Part shown: piece by piece, positions 1-7,985 of the stretch
How the letters are laid out: every line of letters starts with the position of its first letter
Numbering within the stretch: position 1 is the stretch's first letter
NCBI RefSeq assembly: GCF_900112755.1
Contig: NZ_FOMW01000008.1
Coordinates: 1 to 64,000, forward strand
Origin: Sulfitobacter brevis
GTDB lineage: Bacteria > Pseudomonadota > Alphaproteobacteria > Rhodobacterales > Rhodobacteraceae
Direction: 5' to 3'
Length of the DNA: 64,000 nucleotides
The notes under the pieces: generated by a model
Told to the model about the DNA's origin: nothing
What the model saw: only the letters and a program-made list of their open reading frames with translations
Database searches by the model: none
Program-made: the position numbers and the translations under genes

Positions 1-303
1 CCGCGCAGCGCAAAGGGGTACCGATGCTATGATGATGCCCATGTCAGACGGTTGAAGTTCGTCATGCGCTCCCGCGATCTTGGCTTTTCATTGGAAGAGA
101 TCAGGGGATTGTTGGGATTGGTCGATGATCGGACCCAGACCTGTGCTCAGGTTCAAACTGTTGCCGAGAGCCATCTTCAGGATGTGCAGGAGAAGATCGC
201 CGATCTAATGCGGATCGAGCGCGTCCTGTCAGAGACCGTCGCCCGCTGCACCGGTGATGCTGCCCCGGAATGTGCTGTCATCGACGCGCTTCTCGAAACA
301 TAG
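1..303 (+). CDS. MerR-family metal sensor, 5'-truncated by window edge
   Basis: The frame is open from base 1, so the N-terminal part of the winged helix lies outside the window. What is visible is the end of the DNA-binding domain (LGFSLEEIRGLL), the long dimerisation helix, and a C-terminal loop with cysteines in the motifs TCAQV and RCTGDAAPEC. Three cysteines placed this way are the metal-ligand pattern of MerR (Hg), PbrR (Pb) and ZntR/CadR (Zn/Cd). The family activates an efflux or detoxification promoter on binding metal. The metal cannot be told from sequence. A ynfA-type gene follows 109 bp downstream in the same orientation. Confidence 0.85.
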   Translation, partial: PRSAKGYRCYDDAHVRRLKFVMRSRDLGFSLEEIRGLLGLVDDRTQTCAQVQTVAESHLQDVQEKIADLMRIERVLSETVARCTGDAAPECAVIDALLET

Positions 304-412
304 ATGGAAGAGCGTTTGTGAGACAACAGAGTGGTTGATCGGAAGCGATCCGTTGTTAGCGGATGAGTGAGCGCAAATTGATCGACCTCTCTGTGGAACG
401 GATAAATTATAA

Positions 413-739
413 ATGCAGACGGTTCTAATTTACTTCTTAGCGGCGCTGGCCGAAATTGCGGGATGTTTCGCCTTCTGGGCTTGGTTTCGATTGGACAAAA
501 GCGTGTTCTGGCTGGTGCCGGGGATGTTGCTTCTCGGGGCATTCGCCTGGCTGTTGACCTTCAGTCCCGCGGATCAGGCAGGACGCGCTTATGCCATTTA
601 TGGTGGGGTCTACATTGTATCGTCCCTTCTCTGGCTCTGGGTGGTCGAGGGTCACCGGCCTGACCAGTGGGACGTCATCGGAGCCGTCATTTGCCTTGCC
701 GGTGCAGGCGTAATCCTTTGGGCTCCGCGCAGTATGTGA
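413..739 (+). CDS. ynfA: YnfA/UPF0060 small multidrug-resistance-like membrane protein
   Basis: A 108-residue integral membrane protein with four predicted helices, which is the normal size of the YnfA (UPF0060) branch of the small multidrug resistance superfamily. The family fingerprints are present: an N-terminal helix with [15 protein letters not shown], a middle [10 protein letters not shown] stretch and a final [20 protein letters not shown]. The conserved Glu in helix 1 (ALAEIAG) corresponds to the coupling residue of SMR transporters. Physiological substrates are poorly defined. It lies between two MerR genes, so metal-controlled expression is plausible, but no operator was seen in front of it. 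Confidence 0.9.
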   Translation: MQTVLIYFLAALAEIAGCFAFWAWFRLDKSVFWLVPGMLLLGAFAWLLTFSPADQAGRAYAIYGGVYIVSSLLWLWVVEGHRPDQWDVIGAVICLAGAGVILWAPRSM

Positions 740-803
740 GGGATGCCGAAGTGGATGGCGATTATAATGTTGCAAAACGGACCAGGATTGAAAGGATGAA
801 ACA

Positions 804-1211
804 ATGACCGATCTCAAAATCGGACAGGCGGCACGAGCGGCGCAAGTGAGTGTCGAGACGATCCGATACTACGAACGCCGCGGCTTGCTGTCCCAGCCGA
901 AAAAACCTGCGGACGGTCGCCCGCGTCTCTACGACATTGCTTCGGTGAGCCGGTTGCGGTTCATCAAGGACGCACAAGGTATCGGTTTTTCTCTTAGCGA
1001 GATCGCAGATCTGCTTTCTTTAAGGGCGCGTGCTGACGCCAATTGCCGCGACGTTCGTAAGCTGGCGGTCCAAAAACGACGCGAAGTTCAGGAACGTCTG
1101 GAGGGATTGCAAAAGATAGCGACGTTGCTGGACGAATTGATCGACGGTTGCCCCGGAAATGGCGACATTGGTGCCTGTTCAATCATCGGTGCCATCGAGC
1201 GGCCGAAGTGA
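804..1211 (+). CDS. MerR-family metal-responsive transcriptional regulator
   Basis: A complete 135-residue MerR protein. The winged helix-turn-helix covers residues 1-70 (KIGQAARAAQVSVETIRYYERRGLL) and is followed by a dimerisation coiled coil. The metal loop has cysteines in ANCRDV and, about 35 residues on, GCPGNGDIGAC, the three-cysteine pattern of the MerR/PbrR/ZntR groups. A weak GAAAGGATG precedes the ATG. The likely target is the promoter at 1246-1277 immediately downstream, which drives the operon at 1332-4342. MerR genes are more often divergent from their target, so this co-directional layout is slightly unusual. Metal specificity is not assignable. Confidence 0.88.
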   Translation: MTDLKIGQAARAAQVSVETIRYYERRGLLSQPKKPADGRPRLYDIASVSRLRFIKDAQGIGFSLSEIADLLSLRARADANCRDVRKLAVQKRREVQERLEGLQKIATLLDELIDGCPGNGDIGACSIIGAIERPK

Positions 1212-1245
1212 TCGGTCTGAAAGTCGTGTTATACGAAGACTTTTG

Positions 1246-1277
1246 TTGACACCGTACCACGGTACGGCGGTTAACCT
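1246..1277 (+). promoter_or_regulatory. MerR-type promoter/operator with 20-nt spacer
   Basis: TTGACA at 1246-1251 and TAACCT at 1272-1277 are separated by 20 nt instead of the usual 17. The spacer holds a perfect 7-2-7 dyad at 1252-1267 (CCGTACC, AC, GGTACGG). An overlong spacer with a dyad is the hallmark of MerR-activated promoters, and CCGTAC/GTACGG half sites are close to those of mer operators. It lies between the merR gene ending at 1211 and the start at 1332. Confidence 0.8.
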
Positions 1278-1331
1278 GCACCAGAATCAACAACCGCATC
1301 AGTGCGACCATAGATCTACGCCCTGTCCTTC

Positions 1332-2429
1332 GTGAGGGTGAATGGGAGGTACACTGACAAACCCCGACCGGAGATTATCATCGACACCATTTCACCAAAA
1401 CCGCCGTCCCGTACCCTTGTCCGCCGCTGGTTGCCGCCGCTGGTTGGGGGCGTGGTCGCACTTGCGCTGATCTTCTGGCTGTACCGAGATCTTGATTTCG
1501 GCCGTTTTCTAACCGGTCTTCGCGAGGCACATCTTGGTTGGGTGTTGATGCTGACAGGCACGATCCTGCTGGAACAGGTCGCAAACGGCTGGAAGTGGCG
1601 TCAGATTTTGCATGACGTCAAGCCGGTGCGCACCCTGCGGTTAACCGGTGCATTGCTTGCCGGGTATGGGGCCAATGTGCTGGTGCCGCTGGGGATCAGT
1701 CCGCTGGTACGCTCGTGGTTGATCGCGCGGATGGAAGACCTGAAGATGGGCACGGTGTTGTCTACGACGATCATCGCGCGATTCATTGATGGTGTGGTTT
1801 TTGCGCTGTTCGCGGGGCTTGTCGCCATGGCGGGCAAAGTACCGCAGGTTAGTGGCAATCTGGAGCTGGGGCTTGCGGTCGCAGGAGCTATCAATTTTGT
1901 TCTGTTTGGTGGGTTGTTGTGGGCGCTGTTCCGGTTTCGGACGTTGCTGGCTCAGGACGGTCCGTTGATTTGCCGCCTTTTCGATTGGGTGGCAAAGTGG
2001 TTTCGCGCCAATGGTGCACAGTTGCGCGGCTCGCTCTGTGATGGGGTGGTATGGCCCAAGGCACGCAGGCACCGGTTGAACGTGCTGTTGGGTGCCGTCG
2101 CGGCAAAAGTCATCTCGGCCACACACTACGTTTGGGCGGGTCTGGCTGTCGGCATCGTACTTGCCCCGTTCGACTATCTTTTCCTGATGGTATTTGCTGG
2201 TTTTTCCTTGGTTCTGACGCGGTTCATACGGGTGCCGGGTGGCTTTGTGATCGGGTCGGAGTTTGCCTTCAACCTTTTGGGTGTCCCTGAAGAACAAGCG
2301 TTGTTGATGATCCTGTTCAACTGGATGATATCGATCATTGTGGTCGTCGGGGGCGGCCTGATCGTATTGTGGCAATCGGGTCTCGACATCCGTAACCGGC
2401 ATCAGGAGATCGTGCATGCCGGACAATAA
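1332..2429 (+). CDS. Lysylphosphatidylglycerol synthase TM region/UPF0104 (YbhN-like) membrane protein
   Basis: About 365 residues, mostly transmembrane helices, with the pattern of the flippase-like LPG-synthase-TM family (PF03706): an early helix (VVALALIFWLY), then GWVLMLTGTILLEQVANGWKW, GANVLVPLGISPLVRSWL and a C-terminal GGFVIGSEFAFNLLG. No aminoacyl-transferase domain follows, so it is the stand-alone membrane type whose function is not firmly known. The start is uncertain: GTG at 1332 is the earliest in-frame codon after the promoter, but a GGGAGG sits inside the proposed coding region at 1344-1349. The 3' end overlaps the next gene by 14 bp, so it is first in an apparent three-gene operon. 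Confidence 0.75.
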   Translation: MRVNGRYTDKPRPEIIIDTISPKPPSRTLVRRWLPPLVGGVVALALIFWLYRDLDFGRFLTGLREAHLGWVLMLTGTILLEQVANGWKWRQILHDVKPVRTLRLTGALLAGYGANVLVPLGISPLVRSWLIARMEDLKMGTVLSTTIIARFIDGVVFALFAGLVAMAGKVPQVSGNLELGLAVAGAINFVLFGGLLWALFRFRTLLAQDGPLICRLFDWVAKWFRANGAQLRGSLCDGVVWPKARRHRLNVLLGAVAAKVISATHYVWAGLAVGIVLAPFDYLFLMVFAGFSLVLTRFIRVPGGFVIGSEFAFNLLGVPEEQALLMILFNWMISIIVVVGGGLIVLWQSGLDIRNRHQEIVHAGQ

Positions 2430-3051
2430 CAGACGACTCTTGCCGACATGTCGGTCGGTGGTTGCCGCCATCGGTCTTGCGCTCGCGGCTCTTTTCACTG
2501 GGACACCAAATGTGGCATCAGCCCACAGTTTCGTCGTAACATTAGATGCGACGGCAGCAGCGGAGCCTTTGAATTTGGCGTCGGCAATCCAAGGTATGCG
2601 CGTGGCCGCCAGTGAGCGTGACAGCCACGCGGCCGAAACCTCGGACGGGCATCTTGGCGGCATTGATCTGTTTATCCGCGTCCAACCCGTAGACGCTGCG
2701 GAAGGCATCACTTGGCTCAAAGGTGCCCCCACGACTGCCGCAACGGTGATCGTGGATTTCAGCGGACCGGACGTGGCACCGTCGCGCATCGCTGCTGACG
2801 GGACCTTGGTCATCACACCGGGTAAACTGCCCCCTGCCGAGATCTGGAGCGGCAATGCGCTCTCATCCCCAAACAGTTTTGCCGCGCGTTACCACGCCGC
2901 GTATGACGGCGCACCCGACAGGCAGGCAGCCCAAGGGTATAACGCAGCCCTGCGCATTGATCGTGCTGTCCGCGACAGCGGTGGCTTGCATGATATCGAG
3001 GCTTTGCGAAAAACGCTCGATCGATCCACCGACGGAATAGATTGGCCATGA
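2416..3051 (+). CDS. Secreted protein resembling the tail of a periplasmic binding protein
   Basis: 211 residues beginning with a long signal peptide (hydrophobic core near residues 15-33, cleavage probably after ASA). The mature part starts HSFVVTLDATAA. The C-terminal third (FAARYHAAYDGAPDRQAAQGYNA then IEALRKTL) resembles the last segment of LivJ/Peripla_BP_6-type substrate-binding proteins, but the protein is only about half their length, so only part of the fold can be present. It overlaps the upstream membrane gene and precedes an MFS gene by 40 bp. I infer an accessory periplasmic role for this metal-regulated operon. No specific function is recognised. Confidence 0.6.
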   Translation: MPDNNRRLLPTCRSVVAAIGLALAALFTGTPNVASAHSFVVTLDATAAAEPLNLASAIQGMRVAASERDSHAAETSDGHLGGIDLFIRVQPVDAAEGITWLKGAPTTAATVIVDFSGPDVAPSRIAADGTLVITPGKLPPAEIWSGNALSSPNSFAARYHAAYDGAPDRQAAQGYNAALRIDRAVRDSGGLHDIEALRKTLDRSTDGIDWP

Positions 3052-3091
3052 CCATGGATCGTATGCGACAAACCTGTGCTGGGTCGATGTA

Positions 3092-4342
3092 ATGGGGAAA
3101 TCGGACCACACGACCGAGCGCGGCCGCTTCTGGCGCATCGCGGGTGCAGGCGCTGCTTTTCAAGCGGGAAGTGCTGCGATCGATTCCGCGACCATCGTGG
3201 CAAGCCTTGTTTTCCAACTGACGGGCAGCGCGTTTGCCGTCGGCTTTGCCAGCGCTGTGCTGCGTCTGGGCTGGCTTCTACCACAACTTGTTGTCGGTTT
3301 CTTGGCTGAACGCGCACATAGACGCATGCCGTTCTACGTTTTCGGTGCCTTTGGGCGGGCGTTGATGGCAGGGTTGATCGCTCTTCTGCTTTGGTTTGGT
3401 GCTGGCATGTCTGCGGTCGCACTGGGATGGGTATTTCTGGGGCTATGGACGCTCTACGCCTTTGTCAGCGGAGTCGTCGCGGTGCCGTATAACGATATCG
3501 TTGGACGGTCGATCCCATCACAGGCGCGCAGCCGGATGTTGGCATGGCGTTTCTTTGGGGGCGGTATTTTCGCACTTGGAGTCGCTGCCTTTGTGCGCAT
3601 GACGCTCGATGTTTTACCGAGTCTTCAGGCCTATGCGCTAATTTTTGGATTGGCAGCACTGTTGATGATCCTGTCTTCGATGTTGTTCGTTTCGGCGGGT
3701 GAACCGCCGATAATACGCCCCAAGGCTGGGCGCAAACCGCCGCAGGATGTGCGGGCGTTCTTAAGCGGCGGTTGGCTTGTCCTGAGGACTGATAGCCGAT
3801 TCCGGTTGTTCCTCCAATCCCAGTGGCTGGGCGGCGCGACCCTGATGGCGTTGCCGTTCTATGTCGTCGCAGCGAACGGTAGCGGTGTGACTGTTGCCGA
3901 CGTCGGCCTGCTGCTCGGGGCGCAGACCGCTGGTGCTCTGGTTTCCAACCCGGTCTGGGGCAAACTTGGCGCTGGCAAGTTGCGGATGTTGCAGACCGTG
4001 GCGCTTATCCGGATCGTGCCACCGCTGCTGGTACTGGTTTTGTTAGGTTTGGGCGCGGGTCTTTGGGCATACATGGCGCTGTTTATGGTCATCGGTGCGA
4101 TGATGAACGGCGTGACGATCGGCTATCTTGGCTACCTGATGGAAATATCACCGGATGACAGGCGTCCGGCCTATTCGGCATACTTCAATGCGCTGGCCTC
4201 GCCTGCGGCGCTTTTGCCGATTTTCGGCGCAGGCCTTGTCACGCTGATCGCAATCCAAGCCGTCTTTGTCGTAGCCATTCTTGCCGCAGTCGCGCAATTG
4301 ATCCTGCTGGTACGCATTTCTCGGATTGTGCCGGGGGCGTAG
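3092..4342 (+). CDS. Major facilitator superfamily transporter
   Basis: 416 residues with about 12 membrane segments. The loop between helices 2 and 3 (GFLAERAHRRMPFYVFG) matches MFS motif A. The sequence keeps strong N/C half symmetry and has no extra domain. It is third in the MerR-controlled operon after a YbhN-like and a secreted protein. Substrate is not deducible; the metal-sensor context favours export of a metal or a metal complex, but that is inference. Confidence 0.8.
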   Translation: MGKSDHTTERGRFWRIAGAGAAFQAGSAAIDSATIVASLVFQLTGSAFAVGFASAVLRLGWLLPQLVVGFLAERAHRRMPFYVFGAFGRALMAGLIALLLWFGAGMSAVALGWVFLGLWTLYAFVSGVVAVPYNDIVGRSIPSQARSRMLAWRFFGGGIFALGVAAFVRMTLDVLPSLQAYALIFGLAALLMILSSMLFVSAGEPPIIRPKAGRKPPQDVRAFLSGGWLVLRTDSRFRLFLQSQWLGGATLMALPFYVVAANGSGVTVADVGLLLGAQTAGALVSNPVWGKLGAGKLRMLQTVALIRIVPPLLVLVLLGLGAGLWAYMALFMVIGAMMNGVTIGYLGYLMEISPDDRRPAYSAYFNALASPAALLPIFGAGLVTLIAIQAVFVVAILAAVAQLILLVRISRIVPGA

Positions 4343-4777
4343 CTCTTCGTCGCTTCGAAATACAGATTTGCGCCGACGGCGACAATTCCTACCCATTGGA
4401 TTTCGCTTTGCGTGGGATCGACGCTTCGTCATTGGAAGCAAACTCGGGACACGGGGGAAGCCGCCATTCGCCGCGTTATGCATGGAAGTCTGCTAAGCGG
4501 ACTTTGCTGTAGTTGCCGCGAAGCCTATATGAATTCTGATTATTGGACATTTCAGAATGCAGGCGAGGACAGACGTCAGACAGTTTGCCATAAATTTTTT
4601 TCGCCAATGCGGAATTTTTTGACACGCGGACCTCTAACTGAACTCAGTAAACATCGATCTCGGTTTCAAAGATTCCCGAACCTCCGTGACCAGCACACTT
4701 CCTGCGCTGCGTCCCTCAGGAAATTGTGATGAGCGAGAAAGGGTGGGGGCATCGACAAACGGGGGCGTGGACATTAG
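4343..4777 (+). other. Non-coding stretch, no gene supported
   Basis: 435 bp between the MFS gene and the copper cluster. Open frames here have no recognisable similarity and no good ribosome site. Bases 4485-4525 resemble, in inverted orientation, a segment at 12933-12974. The promoter of the copper cluster should lie here, but no convincing operator was found. Confidence 0.5.
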
Positions 4778-5134
4778 ATGGGGTCAATGCGCCTCTTAGT
4801 CCGCCTTGCTGCACTCTGCCTTTCGGTTGCTCTTTTGAGCGGCGTGCTCTTGCATGATCTGGCAGGCGCGAAGATGTCACTCGATATGGCCAATTCAGTC
4901 TCTGTGGTCGACGCTGAGCAAGACAGCGTGTGTCCCGCATGCACTCCAGAGGGTCCAAATGTAATTGTCTGCGACATGGACTGCACAGCGCCTGTTTTCT
5001 TGACAGGAAAGGTTTCCCAATCGGAACCGATTGCCGTGGAAACGTCCTTTTTGTGGATGACAAGCAATCTTGATCTCACGGGTATCGAACCGGGGCACGA
5101 TCCATTTCCGCCTCGAAGCACCTTCCTGAGCTGA
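4778..5134 (+). CDS. Small secreted Cys-pair protein of copper clusters
   Basis: 118 residues; a start at the second ATG (4787) is equally possible. The N-terminal signal or anchor helix is RLLVRLAALCLSVALLSG. The mature region has two cysteine pairs, CPAC and CDMDC, the second followed by TAPVF. This layout (signal, CxxC, CxxxC-x-AP) is common in small uncharacterised proteins next to bacterial copper-resistance genes. It opens the plus-strand copper cluster, 97 bp before the BNR gene. A periplasmic copper-binding role is inferred, not shown. Confidence 0.6.
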   Translation: MGSMRLLVRLAALCLSVALLSGVLLHDLAGAKMSLDMANSVSVVDAEQDSVCPACTPEGPNVIVCDMDCTAPVFLTGKVSQSEPIAVETSFLWMTSNLDLTGIEPGHDPFPPRSTFLS

Positions 5135-5231
5135 CCGGCCGCACCGTAGGGTGACGGCTTGGTCCCGCAGCGCCGCCGAATTTCGGCTCGTGTGCGATCG
5201 ACCCTTACCGTCACCTTCGGGAACTACCTTC

Positions 5232-6173
5232 ATGTCTATAAATCAATCGCGCGGGCTCTCGCGCAGGTATGTGATGAGCAGTGGTATCGCCACGTTTGGC
5301 ATTACGCTGGCCCTGCCAAGCGTATCCTTTTCGTCAACACACACGTCCTCAATTCGTGCGATCTGCATGGAGGACAACACCGTCGTAGTTGCTACTGACC
5401 ACGACTTATTGCGGATCTCCGACGCAGGCGATGTCGTGCGTGTGTCACATGCGTTGGCTGTAACAGCCCTCGCCAACCACTCGGCGAAGCCGGGCACGAT
5501 CCTTGCGACGCTCAAGGACGGTGGCTTGAGCCGCAGCGTCGATGGAGGCCTTACATGGGCCACCGTCGGTTCCGGTCTTCCGGCAGCGCAAATCACCGCA
5601 CTGACCATGGCTGCGCTTGAGCCAAGCATGGTCTATGCTGCGCTCGCGGGGGACGGTCTTTGGCGGAGCCAAGACACCGGTGAAACTTGGGAGTTCGTGA
5701 TGGATCGGCCTTACCTCGATGGGGTCGAACATGATGTGTTGAGCCTTGTTTCCGTCGGCAATCCTTCCGGGATGGGCGGCATCTGGCTCTATGCCGGAAC
5801 GCAAGTCGGGCTGACCCGCGTGCCGGATTGTTTCTGCCGCTGGCAGGACGTGACCGCAGGCGATGCGATGGATGCATTAGCCGCCGGTGAGACGCCCCCT
5901 TCGACGGCACCACTGCCCATTGGCGAGCTTGTCGCAGCGCTCGCCCTCGCGCCCGAAGCGCCCGAACGGATCTATGCCGGGCTTACGAGCGGCTTGTGGG
6001 TTTCCACCGACGGGGGCGTGGACTGGGCGCTTGCCTCCACCGGCGCCATTGGCGCCCTTGCCGTCAATTCCTCTGACCCTATGAACCTTGCCGCAGCCCG
6101 CGGCGGCGGCCTCTCCATCAGCTGGGATGGCGGCGCGACATGGACCCTATCAACCCACATTAAGGATATCTGA
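5232..6173 (+). CDS. Exported BNR/Asp-box beta-propeller protein
   Basis: ATG at 5232 is preferred over the upstream in-frame start at 5151 because it begins a Tat-like signal (SRRYVMSSG then a hydrophobic stretch). The 313-residue protein has four Asp boxes (S-x-D-x-G-x-T-W type: SVDGGLTW, SQDTGETW, STDGGVDW, SWDGGATW), each at a blade turn, so a sialidase/VPS10-like propeller is predicted. No sialidase catalytic arginine triad is obvious, so it is unlikely to be a glycosidase. A CFCRW motif sits in the middle. Only 1 bp separates it from the DUF411 start, so it is part of the copper operon, perhaps as an extracytoplasmic scaffold or sensor. Confidence 0.75.
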   Translation: MSINQSRGLSRRYVMSSGIATFGITLALPSVSFSSTHTSSIRAICMEDNTVVVATDHDLLRISDAGDVVRVSHALAVTALANHSAKPGTILATLKDGGLSRSVDGGLTWATVGSGLPAAQITALTMAALEPSMVYAALAGDGLWRSQDTGETWEFVMDRPYLDGVEHDVLSLVSVGNPSGMGGIWLYAGTQVGLTRVPDCFCRWQDVTAGDAMDALAAGETPPSTAPLPIGELVAALALAPEAPERIYAGLTSGLWVSTDGGVDWALASTGAIGALAVNSSDPMNLAAARGGGLSISWDGGATWTLSTHIKDI

Positions 6174-6174
6174 T

Positions 6175-6666
6175 ATGAACACTAAATTTACACTGGGCGC
6201 TGCTGCTGCCCTCACCGCCGCTGGCATCCTCGGCTTTGCCACCTTCGGTATGGCCGAGAGTGATAGCACGCCTGCGGCTGACACTGCCGTTACAGTCGCG
6301 GCTGACCGGCAGATGACCATCTGGCGCGATCCGTCCTGCGGCTGTTGCGATGCCTATGCCGATTACATGGAGGACGAAGGTTATCACGTCACCCGAATTG
6401 ACGACCGCGACTTTGGCAAGCGCTCGGTGGAGGTCGGCGTGCCTGAGCAAGGTCTCGGCTGCCATTTGGCTGAAGTGGATGGATACTACGTCAGCGGTCT
6501 GGTGCCCGCTGAAATTATCCAGCGCCTGACCACGGAACGGCCCGAGATCACCGGCATCACGCTCCCCGGCATGCCCAACAACGCGCCCGGGATGGCGGGC
6601 AAAAGCGGCACACTTAAAACCTACGCATTCGGGGAGGATGGGGTCTCCGTCTATTCCGATGAGTGA
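6175..6666 (+). CDS. DUF411 periplasmic metal-binding protein
   Basis: 163 residues from ATG 6175. There is a signal peptide (residues 1-27), then the DUF411 domain with DPSCGCCDAY (Cys55, Cys57, Cys58) and the second family motif GCHLAEVDGYYVSGLVP (Cys96, His97). DUF411 proteins are widespread in copper and silver resistance loci and are thought to bind Cu(I) through these residues. The gene starts 1 bp after the BNR gene and its last 8 bp overlap the Met-rich microprotein, which indicates translational coupling. Confidence 0.88.
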   Translation: MNTKFTLGAAAALTAAGILGFATFGMAESDSTPAADTAVTVAADRQMTIWRDPSCGCCDAYADYMEDEGYHVTRIDDRDFGKRSVEVGVPEQGLGCHLAEVDGYYVSGLVPAEIIQRLTTERPEITGITLPGMPNNAPGMAGKSGTLKTYAFGEDGVSVYSDE

Positions 6667-6805
6667 GTGTCCGATGATGGACATGATGAGCGGACCAATG
6701 ATGGCCGCAATGATGGGGATCGGTGGGGTGCTGCTGCTTCTTGTGATTGCGGTACTGGTGCTGAGCGTTCTGGCCTTGGTCAAGTTTCTTCGGAGACCTT
6801 CATGA
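6659..6805 (+). CDS. 48-residue Met-rich single-TM microprotein
   Basis: A complete small frame from ATG 6659 to TGA 6803-6805. The first 20 residues carry seven methionines after the start (PMMDMMSGPMMAAMMG) plus one Cys, followed by one strongly hydrophobic helix (IGGVLLLLVIAVLVLSVLAL) and a basic tail (KFLRRPS). It overlaps DUF411 by 8 bp, and its stop shares bases with the cytochrome start (ATGA at 6802-6805). Such tight coupling on both sides argues that it is real. Clustered Met next to a membrane helix suggests Cu(I) binding at the membrane, as in other Met-rich copper proteins. Function is inferred. Confidence 0.72.
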   Translation: MSECPMMDMMSGPMMAAMMGIGGVLLLLVIAVLVLSVLALVKFLRRPS

Positions 6806-7275
6806 AGATATTCATCTTTACAGGATTGGCGGGCGCCGCGGCACTGGCTGCCGTGGCTGTCTGGACCGTTAGCGTCGAGAAGGAGACCTCGGCGTTCACC
6901 GTTCTCGGCGAGCCAGTGGACGCTGCGCTGATCGAGCAAGGGGAGAGTATTTATGCCGTAACCTGCGCCTCCTGTCATGGCGCTAAGCTTGAAGGGCAGC
7001 CGGACTGGCGGCGACGGTTGGAGAATGGCCGCATGCCGGCTCCGCCTCATGATGCGGACGGCCATACCTGGCACCACGCGGACCGACAGCTTTTCACCAT
7101 CACCAAGCACGGGGTCGGCGCTGTCGTCCCCGGCTACGAAAGTGACATGCCTGCCTTCGAAGGCACGCTGACCGACGCTGAGATCGTTGCGATACTTGCA
7201 TATATCAAAAGCACGTGGCCTGAGCGTGAGCGGGCTTTTCAAGCGGAAGTAACAGCGAACGATGAGGGTGGATAA
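6802..7275 (+). CDS. Membrane-anchored or secreted c-type cytochrome
   Basis: 157 residues from ATG 6802. An N-terminal hydrophobic segment (residues 5-22) is a signal or anchor. Class I cytochrome c features are present: CASCH haem motif (Cys55, Cys58, His59) and a probable axial Met in SDMPAF (Met116). A histidine-rich stretch (PPHDADGHTWHHADRQ) lies between them. It is coupled by ATGA to the Met-rich microprotein. In this copper cluster it could carry electrons to or from a copper centre, or serve Cu(I) oxidation; the partner is unknown. Confidence 0.88.
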   Translation: MKIFIFTGLAGAAALAAVAVWTVSVEKETSAFTVLGEPVDAALIEQGESIYAVTCASCHGAKLEGQPDWRRRLENGRMPAPPHDADGHTWHHADRQLFTITKHGVGAVVPGYESDMPAFEGTLTDAEIVAILAYIKSTWPERERAFQAEVTANDEGG

Positions 7276-7366
7276 TGAGCAGGCCTGCAGGCCACGCTGC
7301 CCCCTTGGTTGCCACGCCGCGTGTGGCTTCTTTCAAACTCGCTATCTTAAAAGGACGAACCAGCCG

Positions 7367-7633
7367 ATGACACAGGTATCAAATAAAGGCCGCGATACAT
7401 TTTCAATACCCATGCCCTCGCGGCGCCAGACCCTGATGTTGGTGGGCTTTGCCACCATTGGCGGAGGAAGCGCCCTGAACTGGGATTGGCTTACCGCCGT
7501 CGGTTTAGCGCCTTTGATCCTTAGCCTCGCTCCCTGCGCTGCCATGTGCGCGCTGGGGCTGTGCATGCGGGGAGGTTCTGCCTCCTGCGCCAAGAACGAT
7601 CCGGCGTTGAAGCCGGAAATATCCAATGATTGA
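7367..7633 (+). CDS. Small Cys-rich membrane protein, unknown
   Basis: ATG 7367 is chosen because AAAGGAC precedes it; an in-frame start at 7262 would overlap the cytochrome gene and add an uncharacteristic leader. The 88-residue product has a hydrophobic region with LAPLILSLAPCAAMCALGLCMRG, with four cysteines near its C-terminal half. No family is recognised. Its place between the cytochrome and a Met-rich secreted protein suggests a copper-related membrane role. Confidence 0.6.
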   Translation: MTQVSNKGRDTFSIPMPSRRQTLMLVGFATIGGGSALNWDWLTAVGLAPLILSLAPCAAMCALGLCMRGGSASCAKNDPALKPEISND

Positions 7634-7655
7634 ACTTCACCTGAAAGGACTAAGG

Positions 7656-7928
7656 ATGACTTACAAAACAAATCTACTCGCCGCCGCGCTGACCGCCGCA
7701 TTGCTAACAACATCTGCACAGGCGCAGGACGCAACTTCTCAGGCCGACGATATGCCGATGAGCAAAGAGCATTCAATGAGGGAGGGAGGCATGGCCAGCA
7801 TGGACGGCATGATGCCCATGTTGAGGATGATGGCGCAGATGGGCCCGATGATGGAGGCCTGCACCGAGATGATGGCATCCATGAACGAAGATATGAAAAC
7901 AGCCGAGCCCGAAGTCGACAAGGGTTGA
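7656..7928 (+). CDS. Met-rich periplasmic protein
   Basis: ATG 7656 follows an AAAGGACTAAGG ribosome site. The 90-residue product has a clean signal peptide ending AQA, then a mature chain dominated by methionine (MASMDGMMPMLRMMAQMG), with one Cys and one His. Met clusters of this kind bind Cu(I) in periplasmic copper proteins such as the PcoE, CopC and CusF types, though no homology to those families is visible. Inferred role: periplasmic copper buffering. Confidence 0.7.
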   Translation: MTYKTNLLAAALTAALLTTSAQAQDATSQADDMPMSKEHSMREGGMASMDGMMPMLRMMAQMGPMMEACTEMMASMNEDMKTAEPEVDKG

Positions 7929-7985
7929 ACTCTTGGCCCGCCTGGTCGCAAGGCCGGATGGGCCTTACTGTGAAAGAAATACTCC

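Noticed and set aside
1641-2855. 404-codon minus-strand open frame
   Set aside because: Antisense to the YbhN-like and secreted-protein genes; low-complexity composition with no family signal.
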